Shown here piece after piece: positions 1 through 7,297 of a stretch of DNA of 64,000 bases. The position numbers were made by a program, and so were the translations under genes. Origin of the DNA: Campylobacter pinnipediorum subsp. caledonicus (GTDB lineage Bacteria; Campylobacterota; Campylobacteria; Campylobacterales; Campylobacteraceae). Below the pieces are notes generated by a model. It was not told the origin of the DNA, did no database searches, and saw only the letters and a program-made list of their open reading frames with translations. The stretch spans positions 310,001-374,000 of the forward strand of contig NZ_CP017258.1 of assembly GCF_002022005.1 (NCBI RefSeq). Direction: 5' to 3'. Positions within the stretch are counted from its first letter, which is position 1; every line of letters begins with the position of its first letter.

Positions 1-280
1 AGCGTTTATCTTGTGAGTAGAATTTCCAAAAATCGCTAGGTAGTTGTTTTAATTCAGGTAAAAAATAACGCTCAAAATAACGCTGTAAGTTTGATGTGAT
101 AGTATCTACCCAAAGGATTTTCTTACCTTCAAGTAACCACTCAATACTAGCATTTGCTATCCCTTTTGTGTAGCCTACACGGCGACCTTTTTCAATTGTG
201 GTAAATTTTGATTTGTTTTTAAAAAATACTTCCCTTTGCCAAGGTGCATATTTTAAACTTATAGTTGCATCACTCATCAT
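1..280 (-). CDS. Phage terminase large subunit (N-terminal part)
   Basis: The first 93 codons of a gene running off the left edge. The protein begins MMSDATISLKYAPWQREVFF and reaches an adenosine-binding loop of the terminase type, EKGRRVGYTKGIANA, which corresponds to the GRRxGKT Walker A variant. The product would be the ATPase/nuclease motor that packages phage DNA into the capsid. It overlaps the upstream small-subunit gene by 11 bases, the usual small-then-large terminase order. ATG at 280 or the adjacent ATG at 277 could both be the start. The assignment rests on the ATPase motif and context, as the nuclease domain is outside the window. Confidence 0.85.
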   Translation of the reverse strand, partial: MMSDATISLKYAPWQREVFFKNKSKFTTIEKGRRVGYTKGIANASIEWLLEGKKILWVDTITSNLQRYFERYFLPELKQLPSDFWKFYSQDKR

Positions 281-740
281 CAACCAATCCCTTACGCTCA
301 ATAGTTATTTTGTTATTGTTCTGTTGTGCGTTTGTGTTGTTTATTATCGTATTTGCTTCTTTACCAAGCACCGTTTCTTTATTTCTTGCTGTTATTCTGC
401 TGTGTGCTTCTACATCTTGTATCGTGTCTGCCATCTCCAAAAGCTCATTTGCTTTTTTTTGATTTGCTAAGGCGATATTTTGAAAATAGATTAAATGTTT
501 GGTTCTTTCTTCCACCACTTCGTGAAAAGCTTTCACTTCTTTTTCATTTAGCTTTGCTAGCTCTGTTTTTATCGCGACTTCAGTTTTCACAAGTTCTTTT
601 AAATTTTGTTCTACATCTTTGCAAAGATTATAAACAAAGCCAACACTAACATCATATTTTATTGATAGTTGATTTTTAGATGCACCAGTTTTATATTCAG
701 CTACAATTTTGTCTTTTAAATCTTGTGTAATTTTTTTCAT
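270..740 (-). CDS. Terminase small subunit-like protein
   Basis: 156 residues. The N-terminus (about residues 3-40, QDLKDKIVAEYKTGASKNQL followed by SIKYDVSVGFVYNLC) is a helix-turn-helix of the type used by terminase small subunits to bind packaging sites. The rest is a long charged helix (about 45-130) fit for oligomerisation, as in ring-forming small terminases. Its position directly before the large subunit supports the role: recognising phage DNA and recruiting the motor. It could instead be an unrelated DNA-binding phage protein; no family beyond the HTH is recognised. Confidence 0.65.
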   Translation of the reverse strand: MKKITQDLKDKIVAEYKTGASKNQLSIKYDVSVGFVYNLCKDVEQNLKELVKTEVAIKTELAKLNEKEVKAFHEVVEERTKHLIYFQNIALANQKKANELLEMADTIQDVEAHSRITARNKETVLGKEANTIINNTNAQQNNNKITIERKGLVDDE

Positions 741-741
741 T

Positions 742-1092
742 TCAGCTCTCTATAAAAACCGCATTGATTTTTTTATCAGCAATTAATTTTTTAAGCATTT
801 TTGCTTTTAATTTATATTCAGTAGTCTTAAAACCTTTGACATCTTCTATAAACATCACATCTCCTTTTTTGTAAGTAAAATCAGCAATGTATTTAATATC
901 CCTTATGCGCTCAAATCCGCTTTTAGTTTTATCACTTGGCACTTTAAAACTCTCTTGCAATACAAAAGGCACTTGTTCTTTAAGCTCGCTTATTTGCTTA
1001 GCACTCTGTAAGAGCCTTAGCTCATTAGCTCTTTTAGCTTCTTTCTTGCTATCATAGCCTTTTGATTTTGTGTTGTGATATTTGCTAACCAA
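742..1092 (-). CDS. DUF1064 family phage protein (nuclease-like)
   Basis: 116 residues. The start, KYHNTKSKGYDSKKEAKRAN, is the hallmark of DUF1064, a family common in replication and packaging regions of tailed phages. Further on, YIADF, then FIEDVKG and a Lys-rich helix (TEYKLKAKMLKKLI) give the D...(E/D)xK arrangement of the PD-(D/E)XK nuclease fold, so a structure-specific endonuclease is plausible. Nuclease activity is inferred from the fold pattern and not known for this protein. It is one base from the terminase small subunit start, so they are co-transcribed. Confidence 0.7.
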   Translation of the reverse strand: MVSKYHNTKSKGYDSKKEAKRANELRLLQSAKQISELKEQVPFVLQESFKVPSDKTKSGFERIRDIKYIADFTYKKGDVMFIEDVKGFKTTEYKLKAKMLKKLIADKKINAVFIES

Positions 1093-1093
1093 T

Positions 1094-1504
1094 TCAAGCT
1101 CCTTGCACGATTTGATTTATTTGTGATAGTAAAAATTCATAGCCTTTAGTGTTGTTACATTTGATGTTTGACATTTTTGAAATAGTTTCTTTTAAAATTT
1201 CAATCCTATCCCTTGCTTCATCTATGACTTTCTCAAACTCACTCATCATTTTCCCTTTTTTCTTGATTGGCATTATGCAATTGTCAAGTATTGTGTCTAT
1301 TTGTTCTGAAATATCAGCCAACCCTAACTGTTTATCTCTCTCCCAAACGTCACATAATTTTGTATTTATTCTCTTGTAAACAGCATCAGGATTTACTGGT
1401 CTTGTTGAATTGTTTAAATCTTTTAATTGTTCTTGTTGCACCATTTTCTCAAACCTTTCAAGTTCTTTAATCATCTCTTCAAATGTAGCAAATGCTCTTA
1501 CCAT
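1094..1504 (-). CDS. Hypothetical phage protein
   Basis: 136 residues, not recognised. Mostly helical and charged: an N-terminal amphipathic stretch (FEEMIKELERFEKMVQQEQL) suggests a coiled coil, followed by a region with several Asp/Ile-rich helices (ISEQIDTILDNCIMPIKKKG). It overlaps the preceding small gene by 7 bases and lies one base before the DUF1064 gene, so it belongs to the leftward replication/packaging operon. No catalytic motif or membrane segment is seen. Confidence 0.65.
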   Translation of the reverse strand: MVRAFATFEEMIKELERFEKMVQQEQLKDLNNSTRPVNPDAVYKRINTKLCDVWERDKQLGLADISEQIDTILDNCIMPIKKKGKMMSEFEKVIDEARDRIEILKETISKMSNIKCNNTKGYEFLLSQINQIVQGA

Positions 1505-1692
1505 AAGCTTTTTTCTCCACCTTCATTTAACTTTTTTTGCTCTTTGTCAATTATCTTGTTTAATTCTTGCAGTTTGTAAAATGCTAATAGTTGATCAACT
1601 TCACGGACAAGTTTTTTGTTTTCATCAAACAATCTAACTTTAAAGCCGTTTGGCTCTTTCTCTAAGCTCACAAACTTGATAATTCTTCTCAC
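1498..1692 (-). CDS. Small hypothetical phage protein
   Basis: 64 residues beginning MRRIIKFVSLEKEPNGFKVR. Its first half looks like beta strands ending in a turn (FDENKKLVREVDQ), and the second half is a charged helix. No family is recognised. It is embedded in the minus-strand operon, one base after one gene and overlapping the next, which is the main reason to call it real. Confidence 0.55.
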   Translation of the reverse strand: MRRIIKFVSLEKEPNGFKVRLFDENKKLVREVDQLLAFYKLQELNKIIDKEQKKLNEGGEKSLW

Positions 1693-1693
1693 G

Positions 1694-2311
1694 CTAAGCC
1701 CTTTTTAATGCTAATTTATTGCTTAATTGCTTAACCATACTCGCAACTTGTTTATTTTGTGGGATAAGCTCTTGTTTGTGTTCTATTGCTGGTGTTTCTT
1801 CTTCATAGCTAGGATTGATATATTCAACATTCCCTATCTTGTGTTGATTTTCAAATAGCCAATTAAAAATTTGTGCTGTTTCATCACTTGTCAGCCTTTG
1901 GAAAGTGCCATTATCAAGCACGACAAAGTTATTTCGTAAATTACCATCACTATCAACGCTTATAATCACAAAATCTTTAAAACCACTGCCTTTACCGCAG
2001 TTGCAAAGCAATTGCTCTTTATAGGTTTTCTTGCAAAACTCAGCTAAACCATCAACGCTTTGAAAGTATCTAAGCCCTTTTGCTTGTGCTTTAGCTAATA
2101 GGAGTTTACCCCACTCGTTTAATGCTTTGTTTAAAAGCATATCCGTGTTTTGATAATTTTCTCTAAAGCTATCAGCAAAGATTGAAAACTCTACAAGTTT
2201 ATCTGTCGGTATTTGTTGTAGCCTTAGTGCGTACTTCTCCAATCTTGCTTTTGGTAAAAATCCTTTGCTATCTCCAAAAAGTTCGCAAATTTTTTGCTCT
2301 CTAAAATCCAT
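1694..2311 (-). CDS. Hypothetical phage protein in replication operon
   Basis: 205 residues, not recognised. It follows the replication-initiation protein with an 11-base overlap, the place where many phages encode a helicase loader. There is, however, no Walker A or B motif, so a DnaC-type ATPase can be excluded. A central Cys pair (LLCNCGKGSGFKDF) and a strand-rich segment (FVIISVDSDGNLRNNFVVLD) suggest a small globular domain; the C-terminus is polar and Lys/Gln-rich. Confidence 0.6.
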   Translation of the reverse strand: MDFREQKICELFGDSKGFLPKARLEKYALRLQQIPTDKLVEFSIFADSFRENYQNTDMLLNKALNEWGKLLLAKAQAKGLRYFQSVDGLAEFCKKTYKEQLLCNCGKGSGFKDFVIISVDSDGNLRNNFVVLDNGTFQRLTSDETAQIFNWLFENQHKIGNVEYINPSYEEETPAIEHKQELIPQNKQVASMVKQLSNKLALKRA

Positions 2312-3257
2312 TAAAAAATCCCTCCCTATTATTTTTCATAGCGTATTCCAGCATTTCATCAGCAAAACCCGGTTTACTAAACGGGTTGCTTGAGTCCAAA
2401 AACGCTTGAAACTCCTCCTGTGGTGTTGCGTATTTAGGTGGCTCATAAGAGCTAACCTCAACATCGTTATAAACTTCAACTTGATTGTTTTGTTGTTTAT
2501 AGCCTTGATTGTTTTGTTGTGCTTTTGGTTTAAACACTCCTTGCCAGTCATTTGCCATTGTTTCGATTATGCACTGGTTAACATCAATTCCTTCATCGTG
2601 CCATTTTTGCCATTGTGAGAATTTTCTTTTTATGCCTGTAAGAGTAATTTTTTCTTTTCTCTCTTTTCTGTAAGCTAAAAAATCACTCCAAACTTCAGGA
2701 TTTAAAAAAGCAGGTAAATCAATTTCAAGTTTTTGAGATTTTTCTTTTTTATTTTTTTCTTTCTCTGTAGTAGTCTCTGTTGTAATCTCTGTAGTAATCT
2801 CTGCATTATAGTAAGGGATTTGTGAATTTAACTCGTCTTGTTTAGTGAATTTCACTAATCTGTTATCGTTAATTTCACTCATCTTGTTTTGTTGATTTAA
2901 CTCATCTTGTTTTGTTGAATTAACTGAACTTGTTTGTGCCTTTTTAGTTCTATCTTGAAAAGTTTTTTCATACAATTCCCAGTCAATTTCGTAAAAAGTT
3001 CTAGCAGGTACTCCCTCTCTGCTAATTTTTACAAAGCCAACATCTTTTAATGCTTTCTTTGCACTTCTTAGCTCATTTACTGTTAGCCTTGTTTCGGCTA
3101 TTATATCGCTATCAGTTTTAAAGAATTTATCTTGTTTTGCAAACCAATACATAAGCTGAGACAACAATATTCCTGCAGTTGTAGAGCCTGTAATCTCCCC
3201 ATAAATAGGATAATAAGCTATCGGTCTTTGATTTAACTCCCTTAATACATCTTTCAT
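2301..3257 (-). CDS. Phage replication initiation/replisome organiser protein
   Basis: 318 residues. Residues 1-95 form a winged-helix region of the kind found in DnaD-like and lambda O-like initiators (TTAGILLSQLMYWFAKQDK, then SDIIAETRLTVNELRSAKKA and ISREGVPARTFYEID). A charged linker (KEKNKKEKSQK) leads to a C-terminal module (about 185-245, WSDFLAYRKERKEKITLTG ... DWQGVFKP) that recurs in phage replication proteins. The likely role is to bind the phage origin and recruit the host helicase. An origin was not located; tandem repeats inside the gene at about 2460-2530 (tttgttgttt) are the only repeat structure noticed. Confidence 0.65.
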   Translation of the reverse strand: MKDVLRELNQRPIAYYPIYGEITGSTTAGILLSQLMYWFAKQDKFFKTDSDIIAETRLTVNELRSAKKALKDVGFVKISREGVPARTFYEIDWELYEKTFQDRTKKAQTSSVNSTKQDELNQQNKMSEINDNRLVKFTKQDELNSQIPYYNAEITTEITTETTTEKEKNKKEKSQKLEIDLPAFLNPEVWSDFLAYRKERKEKITLTGIKRKFSQWQKWHDEGIDVNQCIIETMANDWQGVFKPKAQQNNQGYKQQNNQVEVYNDVEVSSYEPPKYATPQEEFQAFLDSSNPFSKPGFADEMLEYAMKNNREGFFNGF

Positions 3258-3279
3258 CTTTAAACCCTTTCAACAACTT

Positions 3280-3516
3280 TTAAAATTTGAGTATCTTTGT
3301 TTGTATATTTGTCTTTTTTGTTTCCGCAAACTCTGGAGCTAATAGCTCATTTACACGACCACAAACACTGCACTCTTTAAGCTTGTACCATCTGGCTATC
3401 TCTTGTCTTGTAGCTCCGTTTTCGTGTTGTGTAAAAAGCTCATAAACTGCTTTTCTTTTACCGCTTAAAAACGGTCTAATAGCTCTGTAAGCTCTTCTTG
3501 AAGTATCTGCTATCAT
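3280..3516 (-). CDS. Winged-helix DNA-binding phage protein
   Basis: 78 residues. Residues 20-60 (KRKAVYELFTQHENGATRQE, then IARWYKLKECSVCGRVNELL) read as a winged-helix domain resembling those that mediate phage gene control or replication. It is the first gene of the leftward operon after a 60-base gap and precedes the replication gene by 22 bases. The ATG at 3516 is preceded by aaggagct, a good ribosome binding site. The exact role is unknown. Confidence 0.6.
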   Translation of the reverse strand: MIADTSRRAYRAIRPFLSGKRKAVYELFTQHENGATRQEIARWYKLKECSVCGRVNELLAPEFAETKKTNIQTKILKF

Positions 3517-3602
3517 TAATTAAGCTCCTTATTGACTTTCAGATAAATCCTCTGTAAAATTACCTAGCGACCAAGCATAGGAAATTTACACAAAGGACTT
3601 AT

Positions 3603-3800
3603 ATGACAGACAACGAACTATTACTAGAACTAACTAAACTCGCTATACAAAACAAAGCTTTGTATATAGAAAATACTAAAAACAACGGACAAGATGGTAA
3701 TTTCTCATCACCCGTAACTCTCCACGAAGGAGTTAAGGTTGTTGAAGATATAGCAAACATCTTTAACACCCTTAAAGAAAAAATCATTACGAACAAGTAG
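3603..3800 (+). CDS. Small hypothetical phage protein
   Basis: 65 residues starting MTDNELLLELTKLAIQNKAL. The ribosome binding site aaagga lies 7 bases before the ATG. It is helical and acidic at the start and has no recognised domain. It is the only rightward gene in a leftward stretch, starts about 90 bases from the divergent winged-helix gene, and its 3' end overlaps the small leftward gene behind it by 14 bases. It could be a host-takeover or regulatory peptide, but the sequence does not say. Confidence 0.5.
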   Translation: MTDNELLLELTKLAIQNKALYIENTKNNGQDGNFSSPVTLHEGVKVVEDIANIFNTLKEKIITNK

Positions 3801-3954
3801 GCGGCTGAGGCTTAAAGAAATACGCCTCAACTATCTCTATAATCCTATCTCGGTCGTGCTGATAGTCCCATTCGTGAAGTATTTTGATAATCTTTTTAGC
3901 ACTCTTCATTCTCTTTTTCCTGCGTTCTTTTAACTCTACGCTTTCTGGTCTCAT
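3787..3954 (-). CDS. Short basic phage protein (55 aa)
   Basis: 55 residues beginning MRPESVELKERRKKRMKSAK. Strongly basic N-terminus, then KIIKILHEWDYQHDRDRIIE. The start overlaps the stop of the gene before it (ATGA), typical of translational coupling, which supports it although it is short. No known family; an RNA- or DNA-binding accessory peptide is a guess from its charge. Confidence 0.5.
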   Translation of the reverse strand: MRPESVELKERRKKRMKSAKKIIKILHEWDYQHDRDRIIEIVEAYFFKPQPPTCS

Positions 3955-4169
3955 CTTTTACCTTTCTCTGTTGTCATATCTTCTAGTATCTTTGCTATTG
4001 TTTGAGTTTCAAGCTCTTTATCAATTAAAACTTTTACAAAATCCAAACAAAACCTTATAACCTCGCTATCGTTCTTAAAGCCTTTCTTTTTTTGAATTTC
4101 CAAAATGTTATAAATATTTTGGTTTGAAAGCTTAAAGGTTTTTGATATGTCATACTTTTGTGTTGTCAT
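3951..4169 (-). CDS. Possible ribbon-helix-helix regulator
   Basis: 72 residues from the start MTTQKYDISKTFKLSNQN. An in-frame start 54 bases upstream would force a 74-base overlap with the Cro-like gene, so the internal ATG with a 20-base overlap is preferred. The sequence (a short strand, then helix-turn-helix with SEVIRFCLDFVKVLID) is compatible with a ribbon-helix-helix DNA-binding protein, but key family residues are not clear. It is second in the operon led by the Cro-like gene. Confidence 0.5.
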   Translation of the reverse strand: MTTQKYDISKTFKLSNQNIYNILEIQKKKGFKNDSEVIRFCLDFVKVLIDKELETQTIAKILEDMTTEKGKR

Positions 4170-4434
4170 TGTGTTGCTTTCGTAATGTTTTAATCGCCCC
4201 AAATCTTTCGCTATTATTATCAAAATTAGGGGCTAGTATTTGCTCAATAGTTATTTTACTTTTGGTAATTTTTGTTAAAAAAGCACTTGTTTGCAACAAA
4301 TGTTTTTTAGGGACACTGCCAACATTAAACCAATTAGCTACTTGTTGTCTGGTTGCTCCTACATTTCTTGCATATTCTGCTTTGCTAACAGAATTTACTT
4401 TTAGTATGTGTTCTATAAATTTTGTCTCATTCAT
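4150..4434 (-). CDS. Cro-like helix-turn-helix protein
   Basis: 94 residues from MNETKFIEHILKVNSVSKAE. Residues 14-45 (SVSKAEYARNVGATRQQVAN followed by WFNVGSVPKKHL) are a classic HTH in which TRQQVANW is the recognition helix. It diverges from the S24 repressor across a short operator region, exactly as cro diverges from cI. An upstream ATG at 4470 is excluded because the promoter lies there. With a -10 box ending at 4442 the transcript should begin at about 4435, directly at this ATG, so the message may be leaderless. Role: control of the switch between lysogeny and lytic growth. Confidence 0.7.
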   Translation of the reverse strand: MNETKFIEHILKVNSVSKAEYARNVGATRQQVANWFNVGSVPKKHLLQTSAFLTKITKSKITIEQILAPNFDNNSERFGAIKTLRKQHNDNTKV

Positions 4435-4441
4435 GGGTGAT

Positions 4442-4470
4442 ATTGTACATAATTTTTTTACCTTTGTCAA
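4442..4470 (-). promoter_or_regulatory. Consensus sigma-70 promoter for the Cro-like gene
   Basis: Read on the minus strand: TTGACA, 17 bases, TACAAT. The -10 overlaps a TGTACA operator core, so repressor binding would block it. A nearly identical promoter occurs at 7937-7965. Confidence 0.75.
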
Positions 4471-4506
4471 TATTAAAATGTACTTATAGTAAAAGATTTA
4501 TGTACG
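4443..4506. promoter_or_regulatory. Immunity-region operators (three GTAC-centred sites)
   Basis: Three sites with the core TGTAC, at 4445-4448, 4480-4483 and 4502-4505 (contexts ttgtacat, aatgtact, tatgtacg), fill the space between the divergent Cro-like and repressor genes. They resemble the three-operator layout of lambdoid phages. Spacings between cores are 35 and 22 bases. The left site overlaps the minus-strand -10; the right two lie where the rightward repressor promoter must be. Confidence 0.55.
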
Positions 4507-4548
4507 TAATATTAGATAAAATAGCAAAATGTTTTAAGGAGTTAAAAA

Positions 4549-5241
4549 ATGGCTGATGGAATTAAGTACTCTATTGTTGAAGAAGCATTAGAAATAATAA
4601 ACAAAACAAATGTTGATTTTTATAAATACATAGGTCTAACAAGACAACAAGATAACAATAATAAAAAAGTTGGTTATTACCCTATCAAGTATATTAAAGA
4701 AATTGCAAGTTTTTTTAATGTATCCGCAGATGTATTATTAGATGAAACATTGATAAAAACACTAAAAGAAAAAAAGAATGGAAAGCACAAAAAACCAATA
4801 AAAACAATAACAAATGACAACACAGTAAATGTCCCATTTTTTAAAAATGGTGTTGTCTCAGCTGGTTTTGGTAATGAAAATGATGATATGGGCGATTATG
4901 AGTTATTACCTTTTAATCCTGAGGATTTAAAGATTATGTTTAATGTTTCTCCAAATGCCAAAATAGGCATTATACCTTGCTTTGGTAACTCAATGGAGCC
5001 AACCATAAAAGAAAGCGATTTGATAGCATTTTGTGTTGATGGTGCCGACATCGTTGAAGGTGCTATTTATATTTGTAAATATGACAATGAACTATTTGTA
5101 AAAAGAATTAAAAAACGACCAAAATTAGCACTATTAAGTGATAACAAAGACTATGAGCCTATTTTAGTTGATGAAGCTTTAGAAGTGCAAATAATAGGTC
5201 GTGTTGTTGGTTGCTATTCTATAAATAGCAAAAGAATTTAA
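4549..5241 (+). CDS. LexA/CI-like S24 phage repressor
   Basis: 230 residues. The N-terminal 65 residues are a divergent HTH domain (FYKYIGLTRQQDNNNKKVGY, IKEIASFFNVSADVLLDE). From about residue 100 the S24 self-cleaving domain follows: the AG cleavage site in VVSAGFGN, the nucleophile Ser in GNSMEPTI, and the general-base Lys in LFVKRIKK. It should repress the lytic promoters and lose activity by RecA-stimulated self-cleavage, linking induction to DNA damage. ATG is preceded by aaggag. The poorly conserved HTH is odd for a CI protein; DNA binding is inferred from its position by the operators. Confidence 0.85.
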   Translation: MADGIKYSIVEEALEIINKTNVDFYKYIGLTRQQDNNNKKVGYYPIKYIKEIASFFNVSADVLLDETLIKTLKEKKNGKHKKPIKTITNDNTVNVPFFKNGVVSAGFGNENDDMGDYELLPFNPEDLKIMFNVSPNAKIGIIPCFGNSMEPTIKESDLIAFCVDGADIVEGAIYICKYDNELFVKRIKKRPKLALLSDNKDYEPILVDEALEVQIIGRVVGCYSINSKRI

Positions 5242-5295
5242 AAAAAGGAAAGATAATAAAACAAGAAATATCAATCAAATCAGTAAAAGACTTAA

Positions 5296-5336
5296 TTTTG
5301 TTAATATGAATTATCATTTTGTTAAGTAAAATTAAC
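5296..5336. promoter_or_regulatory. Repeated operator-like sites before second repressor
   Basis: Two direct copies of TTTTGTTAA (5296-5304 and 5317-5325) are 21 bases apart, two helical turns, and the second forms an inverted repeat GTTAA-N6-TTAAC (5321-5336). They lie just before the XRE-S24 gene and differ from the GTAC operators, suggesting separate autoregulation. Confidence 0.45.
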
Positions 5337-5356
5337 TTTTTTATAAAGGATAGAGA

Positions 5357-6100
5357 ATGTCATTAAGTAACAAAATTAAAAAAGCAAGAAAACAAGCCAA
5401 TTTAACACAACTACAATTATCAAAATTGTTAGGTATAAATCGTGCTTCTATAACACAATACGAAACAGATGTAGCTATTCCACCTGTTGCAACACTAAAA
5501 CTTATTGCCGATGCTTGTGGTGTTGCTATGACTTTCTTTTTTGATGATGAGCTAGAAATTAACAGACAAATTGTAAAACAAGAATTAAAAAACAATTTTG
5601 CAAAGTATGCTGACCTAATCCCAAACCAAGCACAGATAAAAAACACAGTATTTTTACCAAAATCCGAAATGGTTATCGGTGCAGGTGCTGAGGGCACTTT
5701 TGATTTGAGCTTATTTGAGAGCGAGACAAGGATAGCAGTTGACAAGAAATTCATAAAAGGTCTAAACCCTGCCAATCTAAAATTATTCGAAGTCGTAGGA
5801 GATAGTATGTTTCCTGAGTATGATGAGGGCGACCTAGCCATTGTGGATATGGTAAATCATCGCTATGATTTTATCAAGATAGCAGGTATATATATTGTCC
5901 GAGTTGGCGATGTAATTTATATTAAGCGTGTTGAGTTTTTACCAGAAAATGCCGTTAAACTAATCTCCCTAAACTCAAAATACGGCGATATGTATCCACA
6001 TAAAGATGGCTATGAATGCGAAATTTTAGGTAAGGTTTGTGGAAAAATCAAGTTTGAAATTTCAAAAGGCTTAACATTTTCAGATAGTGGAATAAAATAA
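5357..6100 (+). CDS. Second repressor: XRE HTH plus S24 peptidase
   Basis: 247 residues. Residues 5-60 are a textbook XRE domain (IKKARKQANLTQLQLSKLLG, INRASITQYETDVAIPP). Residues 125-235 form an S24 domain with AGAEG as cleavage region, the catalytic Ser in VVGDSMFPEYDEGD and Lys in IYIKRVEF. It is a complete CI-type repressor in its own right, 115 bases after another S24 repressor with a weaker HTH. Having both in one prophage is unusual; one may control the lytic switch and the other a separate module such as the following ImmA-type genes. Confidence 0.87.
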   Translation: MSLSNKIKKARKQANLTQLQLSKLLGINRASITQYETDVAIPPVATLKLIADACGVAMTFFFDDELEINRQIVKQELKNNFAKYADLIPNQAQIKNTVFLPKSEMVIGAGAEGTFDLSLFESETRIAVDKKFIKGLNPANLKLFEVVGDSMFPEYDEGDLAIVDMVNHRYDFIKIAGIYIVRVGDVIYIKRVEFLPENAVKLISLNSKYGDMYPHKDGYECEILGKVCGKIKFEISKGLTFSDSGIK

Positions 6101-6233
6101 AAGAGTTAAATAAAGCTAGTTGAAACAAGATAAAGCAAAATAAAACAAGGTGAAGTAAATTTCATTTTTTTTTAAACAATTTTGCATTATAATATAGAGC
6201 TACAAGGAAAAATAAAAGAAAATGTTTAAAATT

Positions 6234-6262
6234 AGACACTTTTTGTCTAGTTTTTTGTTTTT
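6234..6262 (+). terminator. Possible weak terminator
   Basis: AGACA-cttt(t)-TGTCT hairpin followed by a T-rich run (agttttttgtttttt) between the second repressor and the frameshifted membrane gene. The stem is only 5 bp. Confidence 0.35.
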
Positions 6263-6292
6263 TAATTGATAAAAAAAGTACAAGGCAAAGCA

Positions 6293-6657
6293 TTGAATGA
6301 CTTAGCACAAGTAGCTATACAACATGCTAACACTACAATATCAATAGCAAATACTTTTTTAGTGTGGGGTGGGATTTTTATAGCCATAGTGACTTTTTAT
6401 CTGCCTTATATTTCAACAGAGATAAAAATAATGATATAAAAAAAGCAATATCTGAAGTATTGGACAAAATAAATAAAGATAAACAAGTAAGAAACGAGCT
6501 AATACAATCTATTTTAAAGAACGATGAGTTTAAAACAGAGTTTAAAGCTATGATAGACTTGGCTATAAGAGACCAATTAGACTTAGATAAAGAGCAAGGT
6601 TTATCAAACATAGAAACACCAAAATCCAAAAAGGAGAGCGAACGATGGAAATTTTAA
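6293..6657 (+). pseudogene. Frameshifted small membrane protein, ImmA partner
   Basis: Two overlapping frames together make one protein. From TTG 6293 the first frame gives NDLAQVAIQHANTTISIANT and a membrane segment FLVWGGIFIAIVTFYLPYI, then stops at 6437. The second frame continues with a charged helical tail (ISEVLDKINKDKQVRNELIQ) to 6657. Adding one A to the five-A run at 6424-6428 joins them as ...EIKNNDIKKAIS..., about 121 residues. So this is a one-base deletion, a sequencing error in a homopolymer, or a -1 ribosomal shift. The 3' end overlaps the ImmA-type gene by 13 bases, suggesting a membrane-anchored partner of the protease. Confidence 0.6.
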
Positions 6658-7238
6658 AATGGGCAAATGTTTCATCAGAAGAAATTTTGCAAAAATTAGA
6701 TTTAACTACCCCGCCGTTTGACCCTTTTAAAATTGCTGAATTAATGGGAATAACAGTAAAAAATGATTTAAATTTTGATGAGCTTGCAAGCGATGGCATG
6801 ATTTATTTAAATAATAATATACCTGAAATTTGGATAAATCCAATCAAACCAGAAAAAAGACAAATATTTACACTAGCTCACGAGCTAGGACACTTGGTTT
6901 ATCATGTTTTGCCAAATATTGAAAAATTCCAAAATCCTATAAGAGATGATTATTCTACTCTTTACAGAAATGGAGTAAGAAACCCACAAGAAACATTAGC
7001 TAATAGATTTGCTGCAAATCTAATCATGCCGTTAAAATACATGATGGATTTTACAGATAGACTATTTGAAGAAACAAAAGGCGAAGAGCTAAACAGAAGA
7101 AATATTATAGATGCACTTGTTGGAGAATTTAACGTTTCAAAAGATGCCATGATTATAAGGCTTAAACAACTAAAAACTATACCTCAAGACTATGATTACA
7201 ATGATGATAGTAAACAAAAAATAATGAGCGGGTATTAA
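6645..7238 (+). CDS. ImmA/IrrE-type metallopeptidase
   Basis: 197 residues. The zinc-binding motif HELGH (in FTLAHELGHLVYH, about residue 80) and downstream ETLANRFAANLIMP with the third metal ligand Glu define the M78 (ImmA/IrrE) family. Such proteases cleave phage or mobile-element repressors (ImmA of ICEBs1) to derepress their targets. Proximity to two repressors suggests one is the substrate. ATG at 6645 has gagagcgaacg upstream and overlaps the preceding gene. An antitoxin-type role is also possible, as M78 proteins occur in toxin-antitoxin pairs. Confidence 0.85.
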   Translation: MEILKWANVSSEEILQKLDLTTPPFDPFKIAELMGITVKNDLNFDELASDGMIYLNNNIPEIWINPIKPEKRQIFTLAHELGHLVYHVLPNIEKFQNPIRDDYSTLYRNGVRNPQETLANRFAANLIMPLKYMMDFTDRLFEETKGEELNRRNIIDALVGEFNVSKDAMIIRLKQLKTIPQDYDYNDDSKQKIMSGY

Positions 7239-7297
7239 AGTGGCAGAGCCCTACGGAGCTTATCTGTTGAATGAGTTAGTATTGTAGCAATAAAACG

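Noticed and set aside
198-649. Open frames of up to 107 codons on the plus strand
   Set aside because: They run antisense to the terminase genes, have hydrophobic, low-complexity translations and no ribosome binding sites.
6364-6657. Independent 97-codon gene from a GTG start
   Set aside because: The first 19 residues would come from the wrong frame of a membrane helix; the frameshifted single gene explains both parts.
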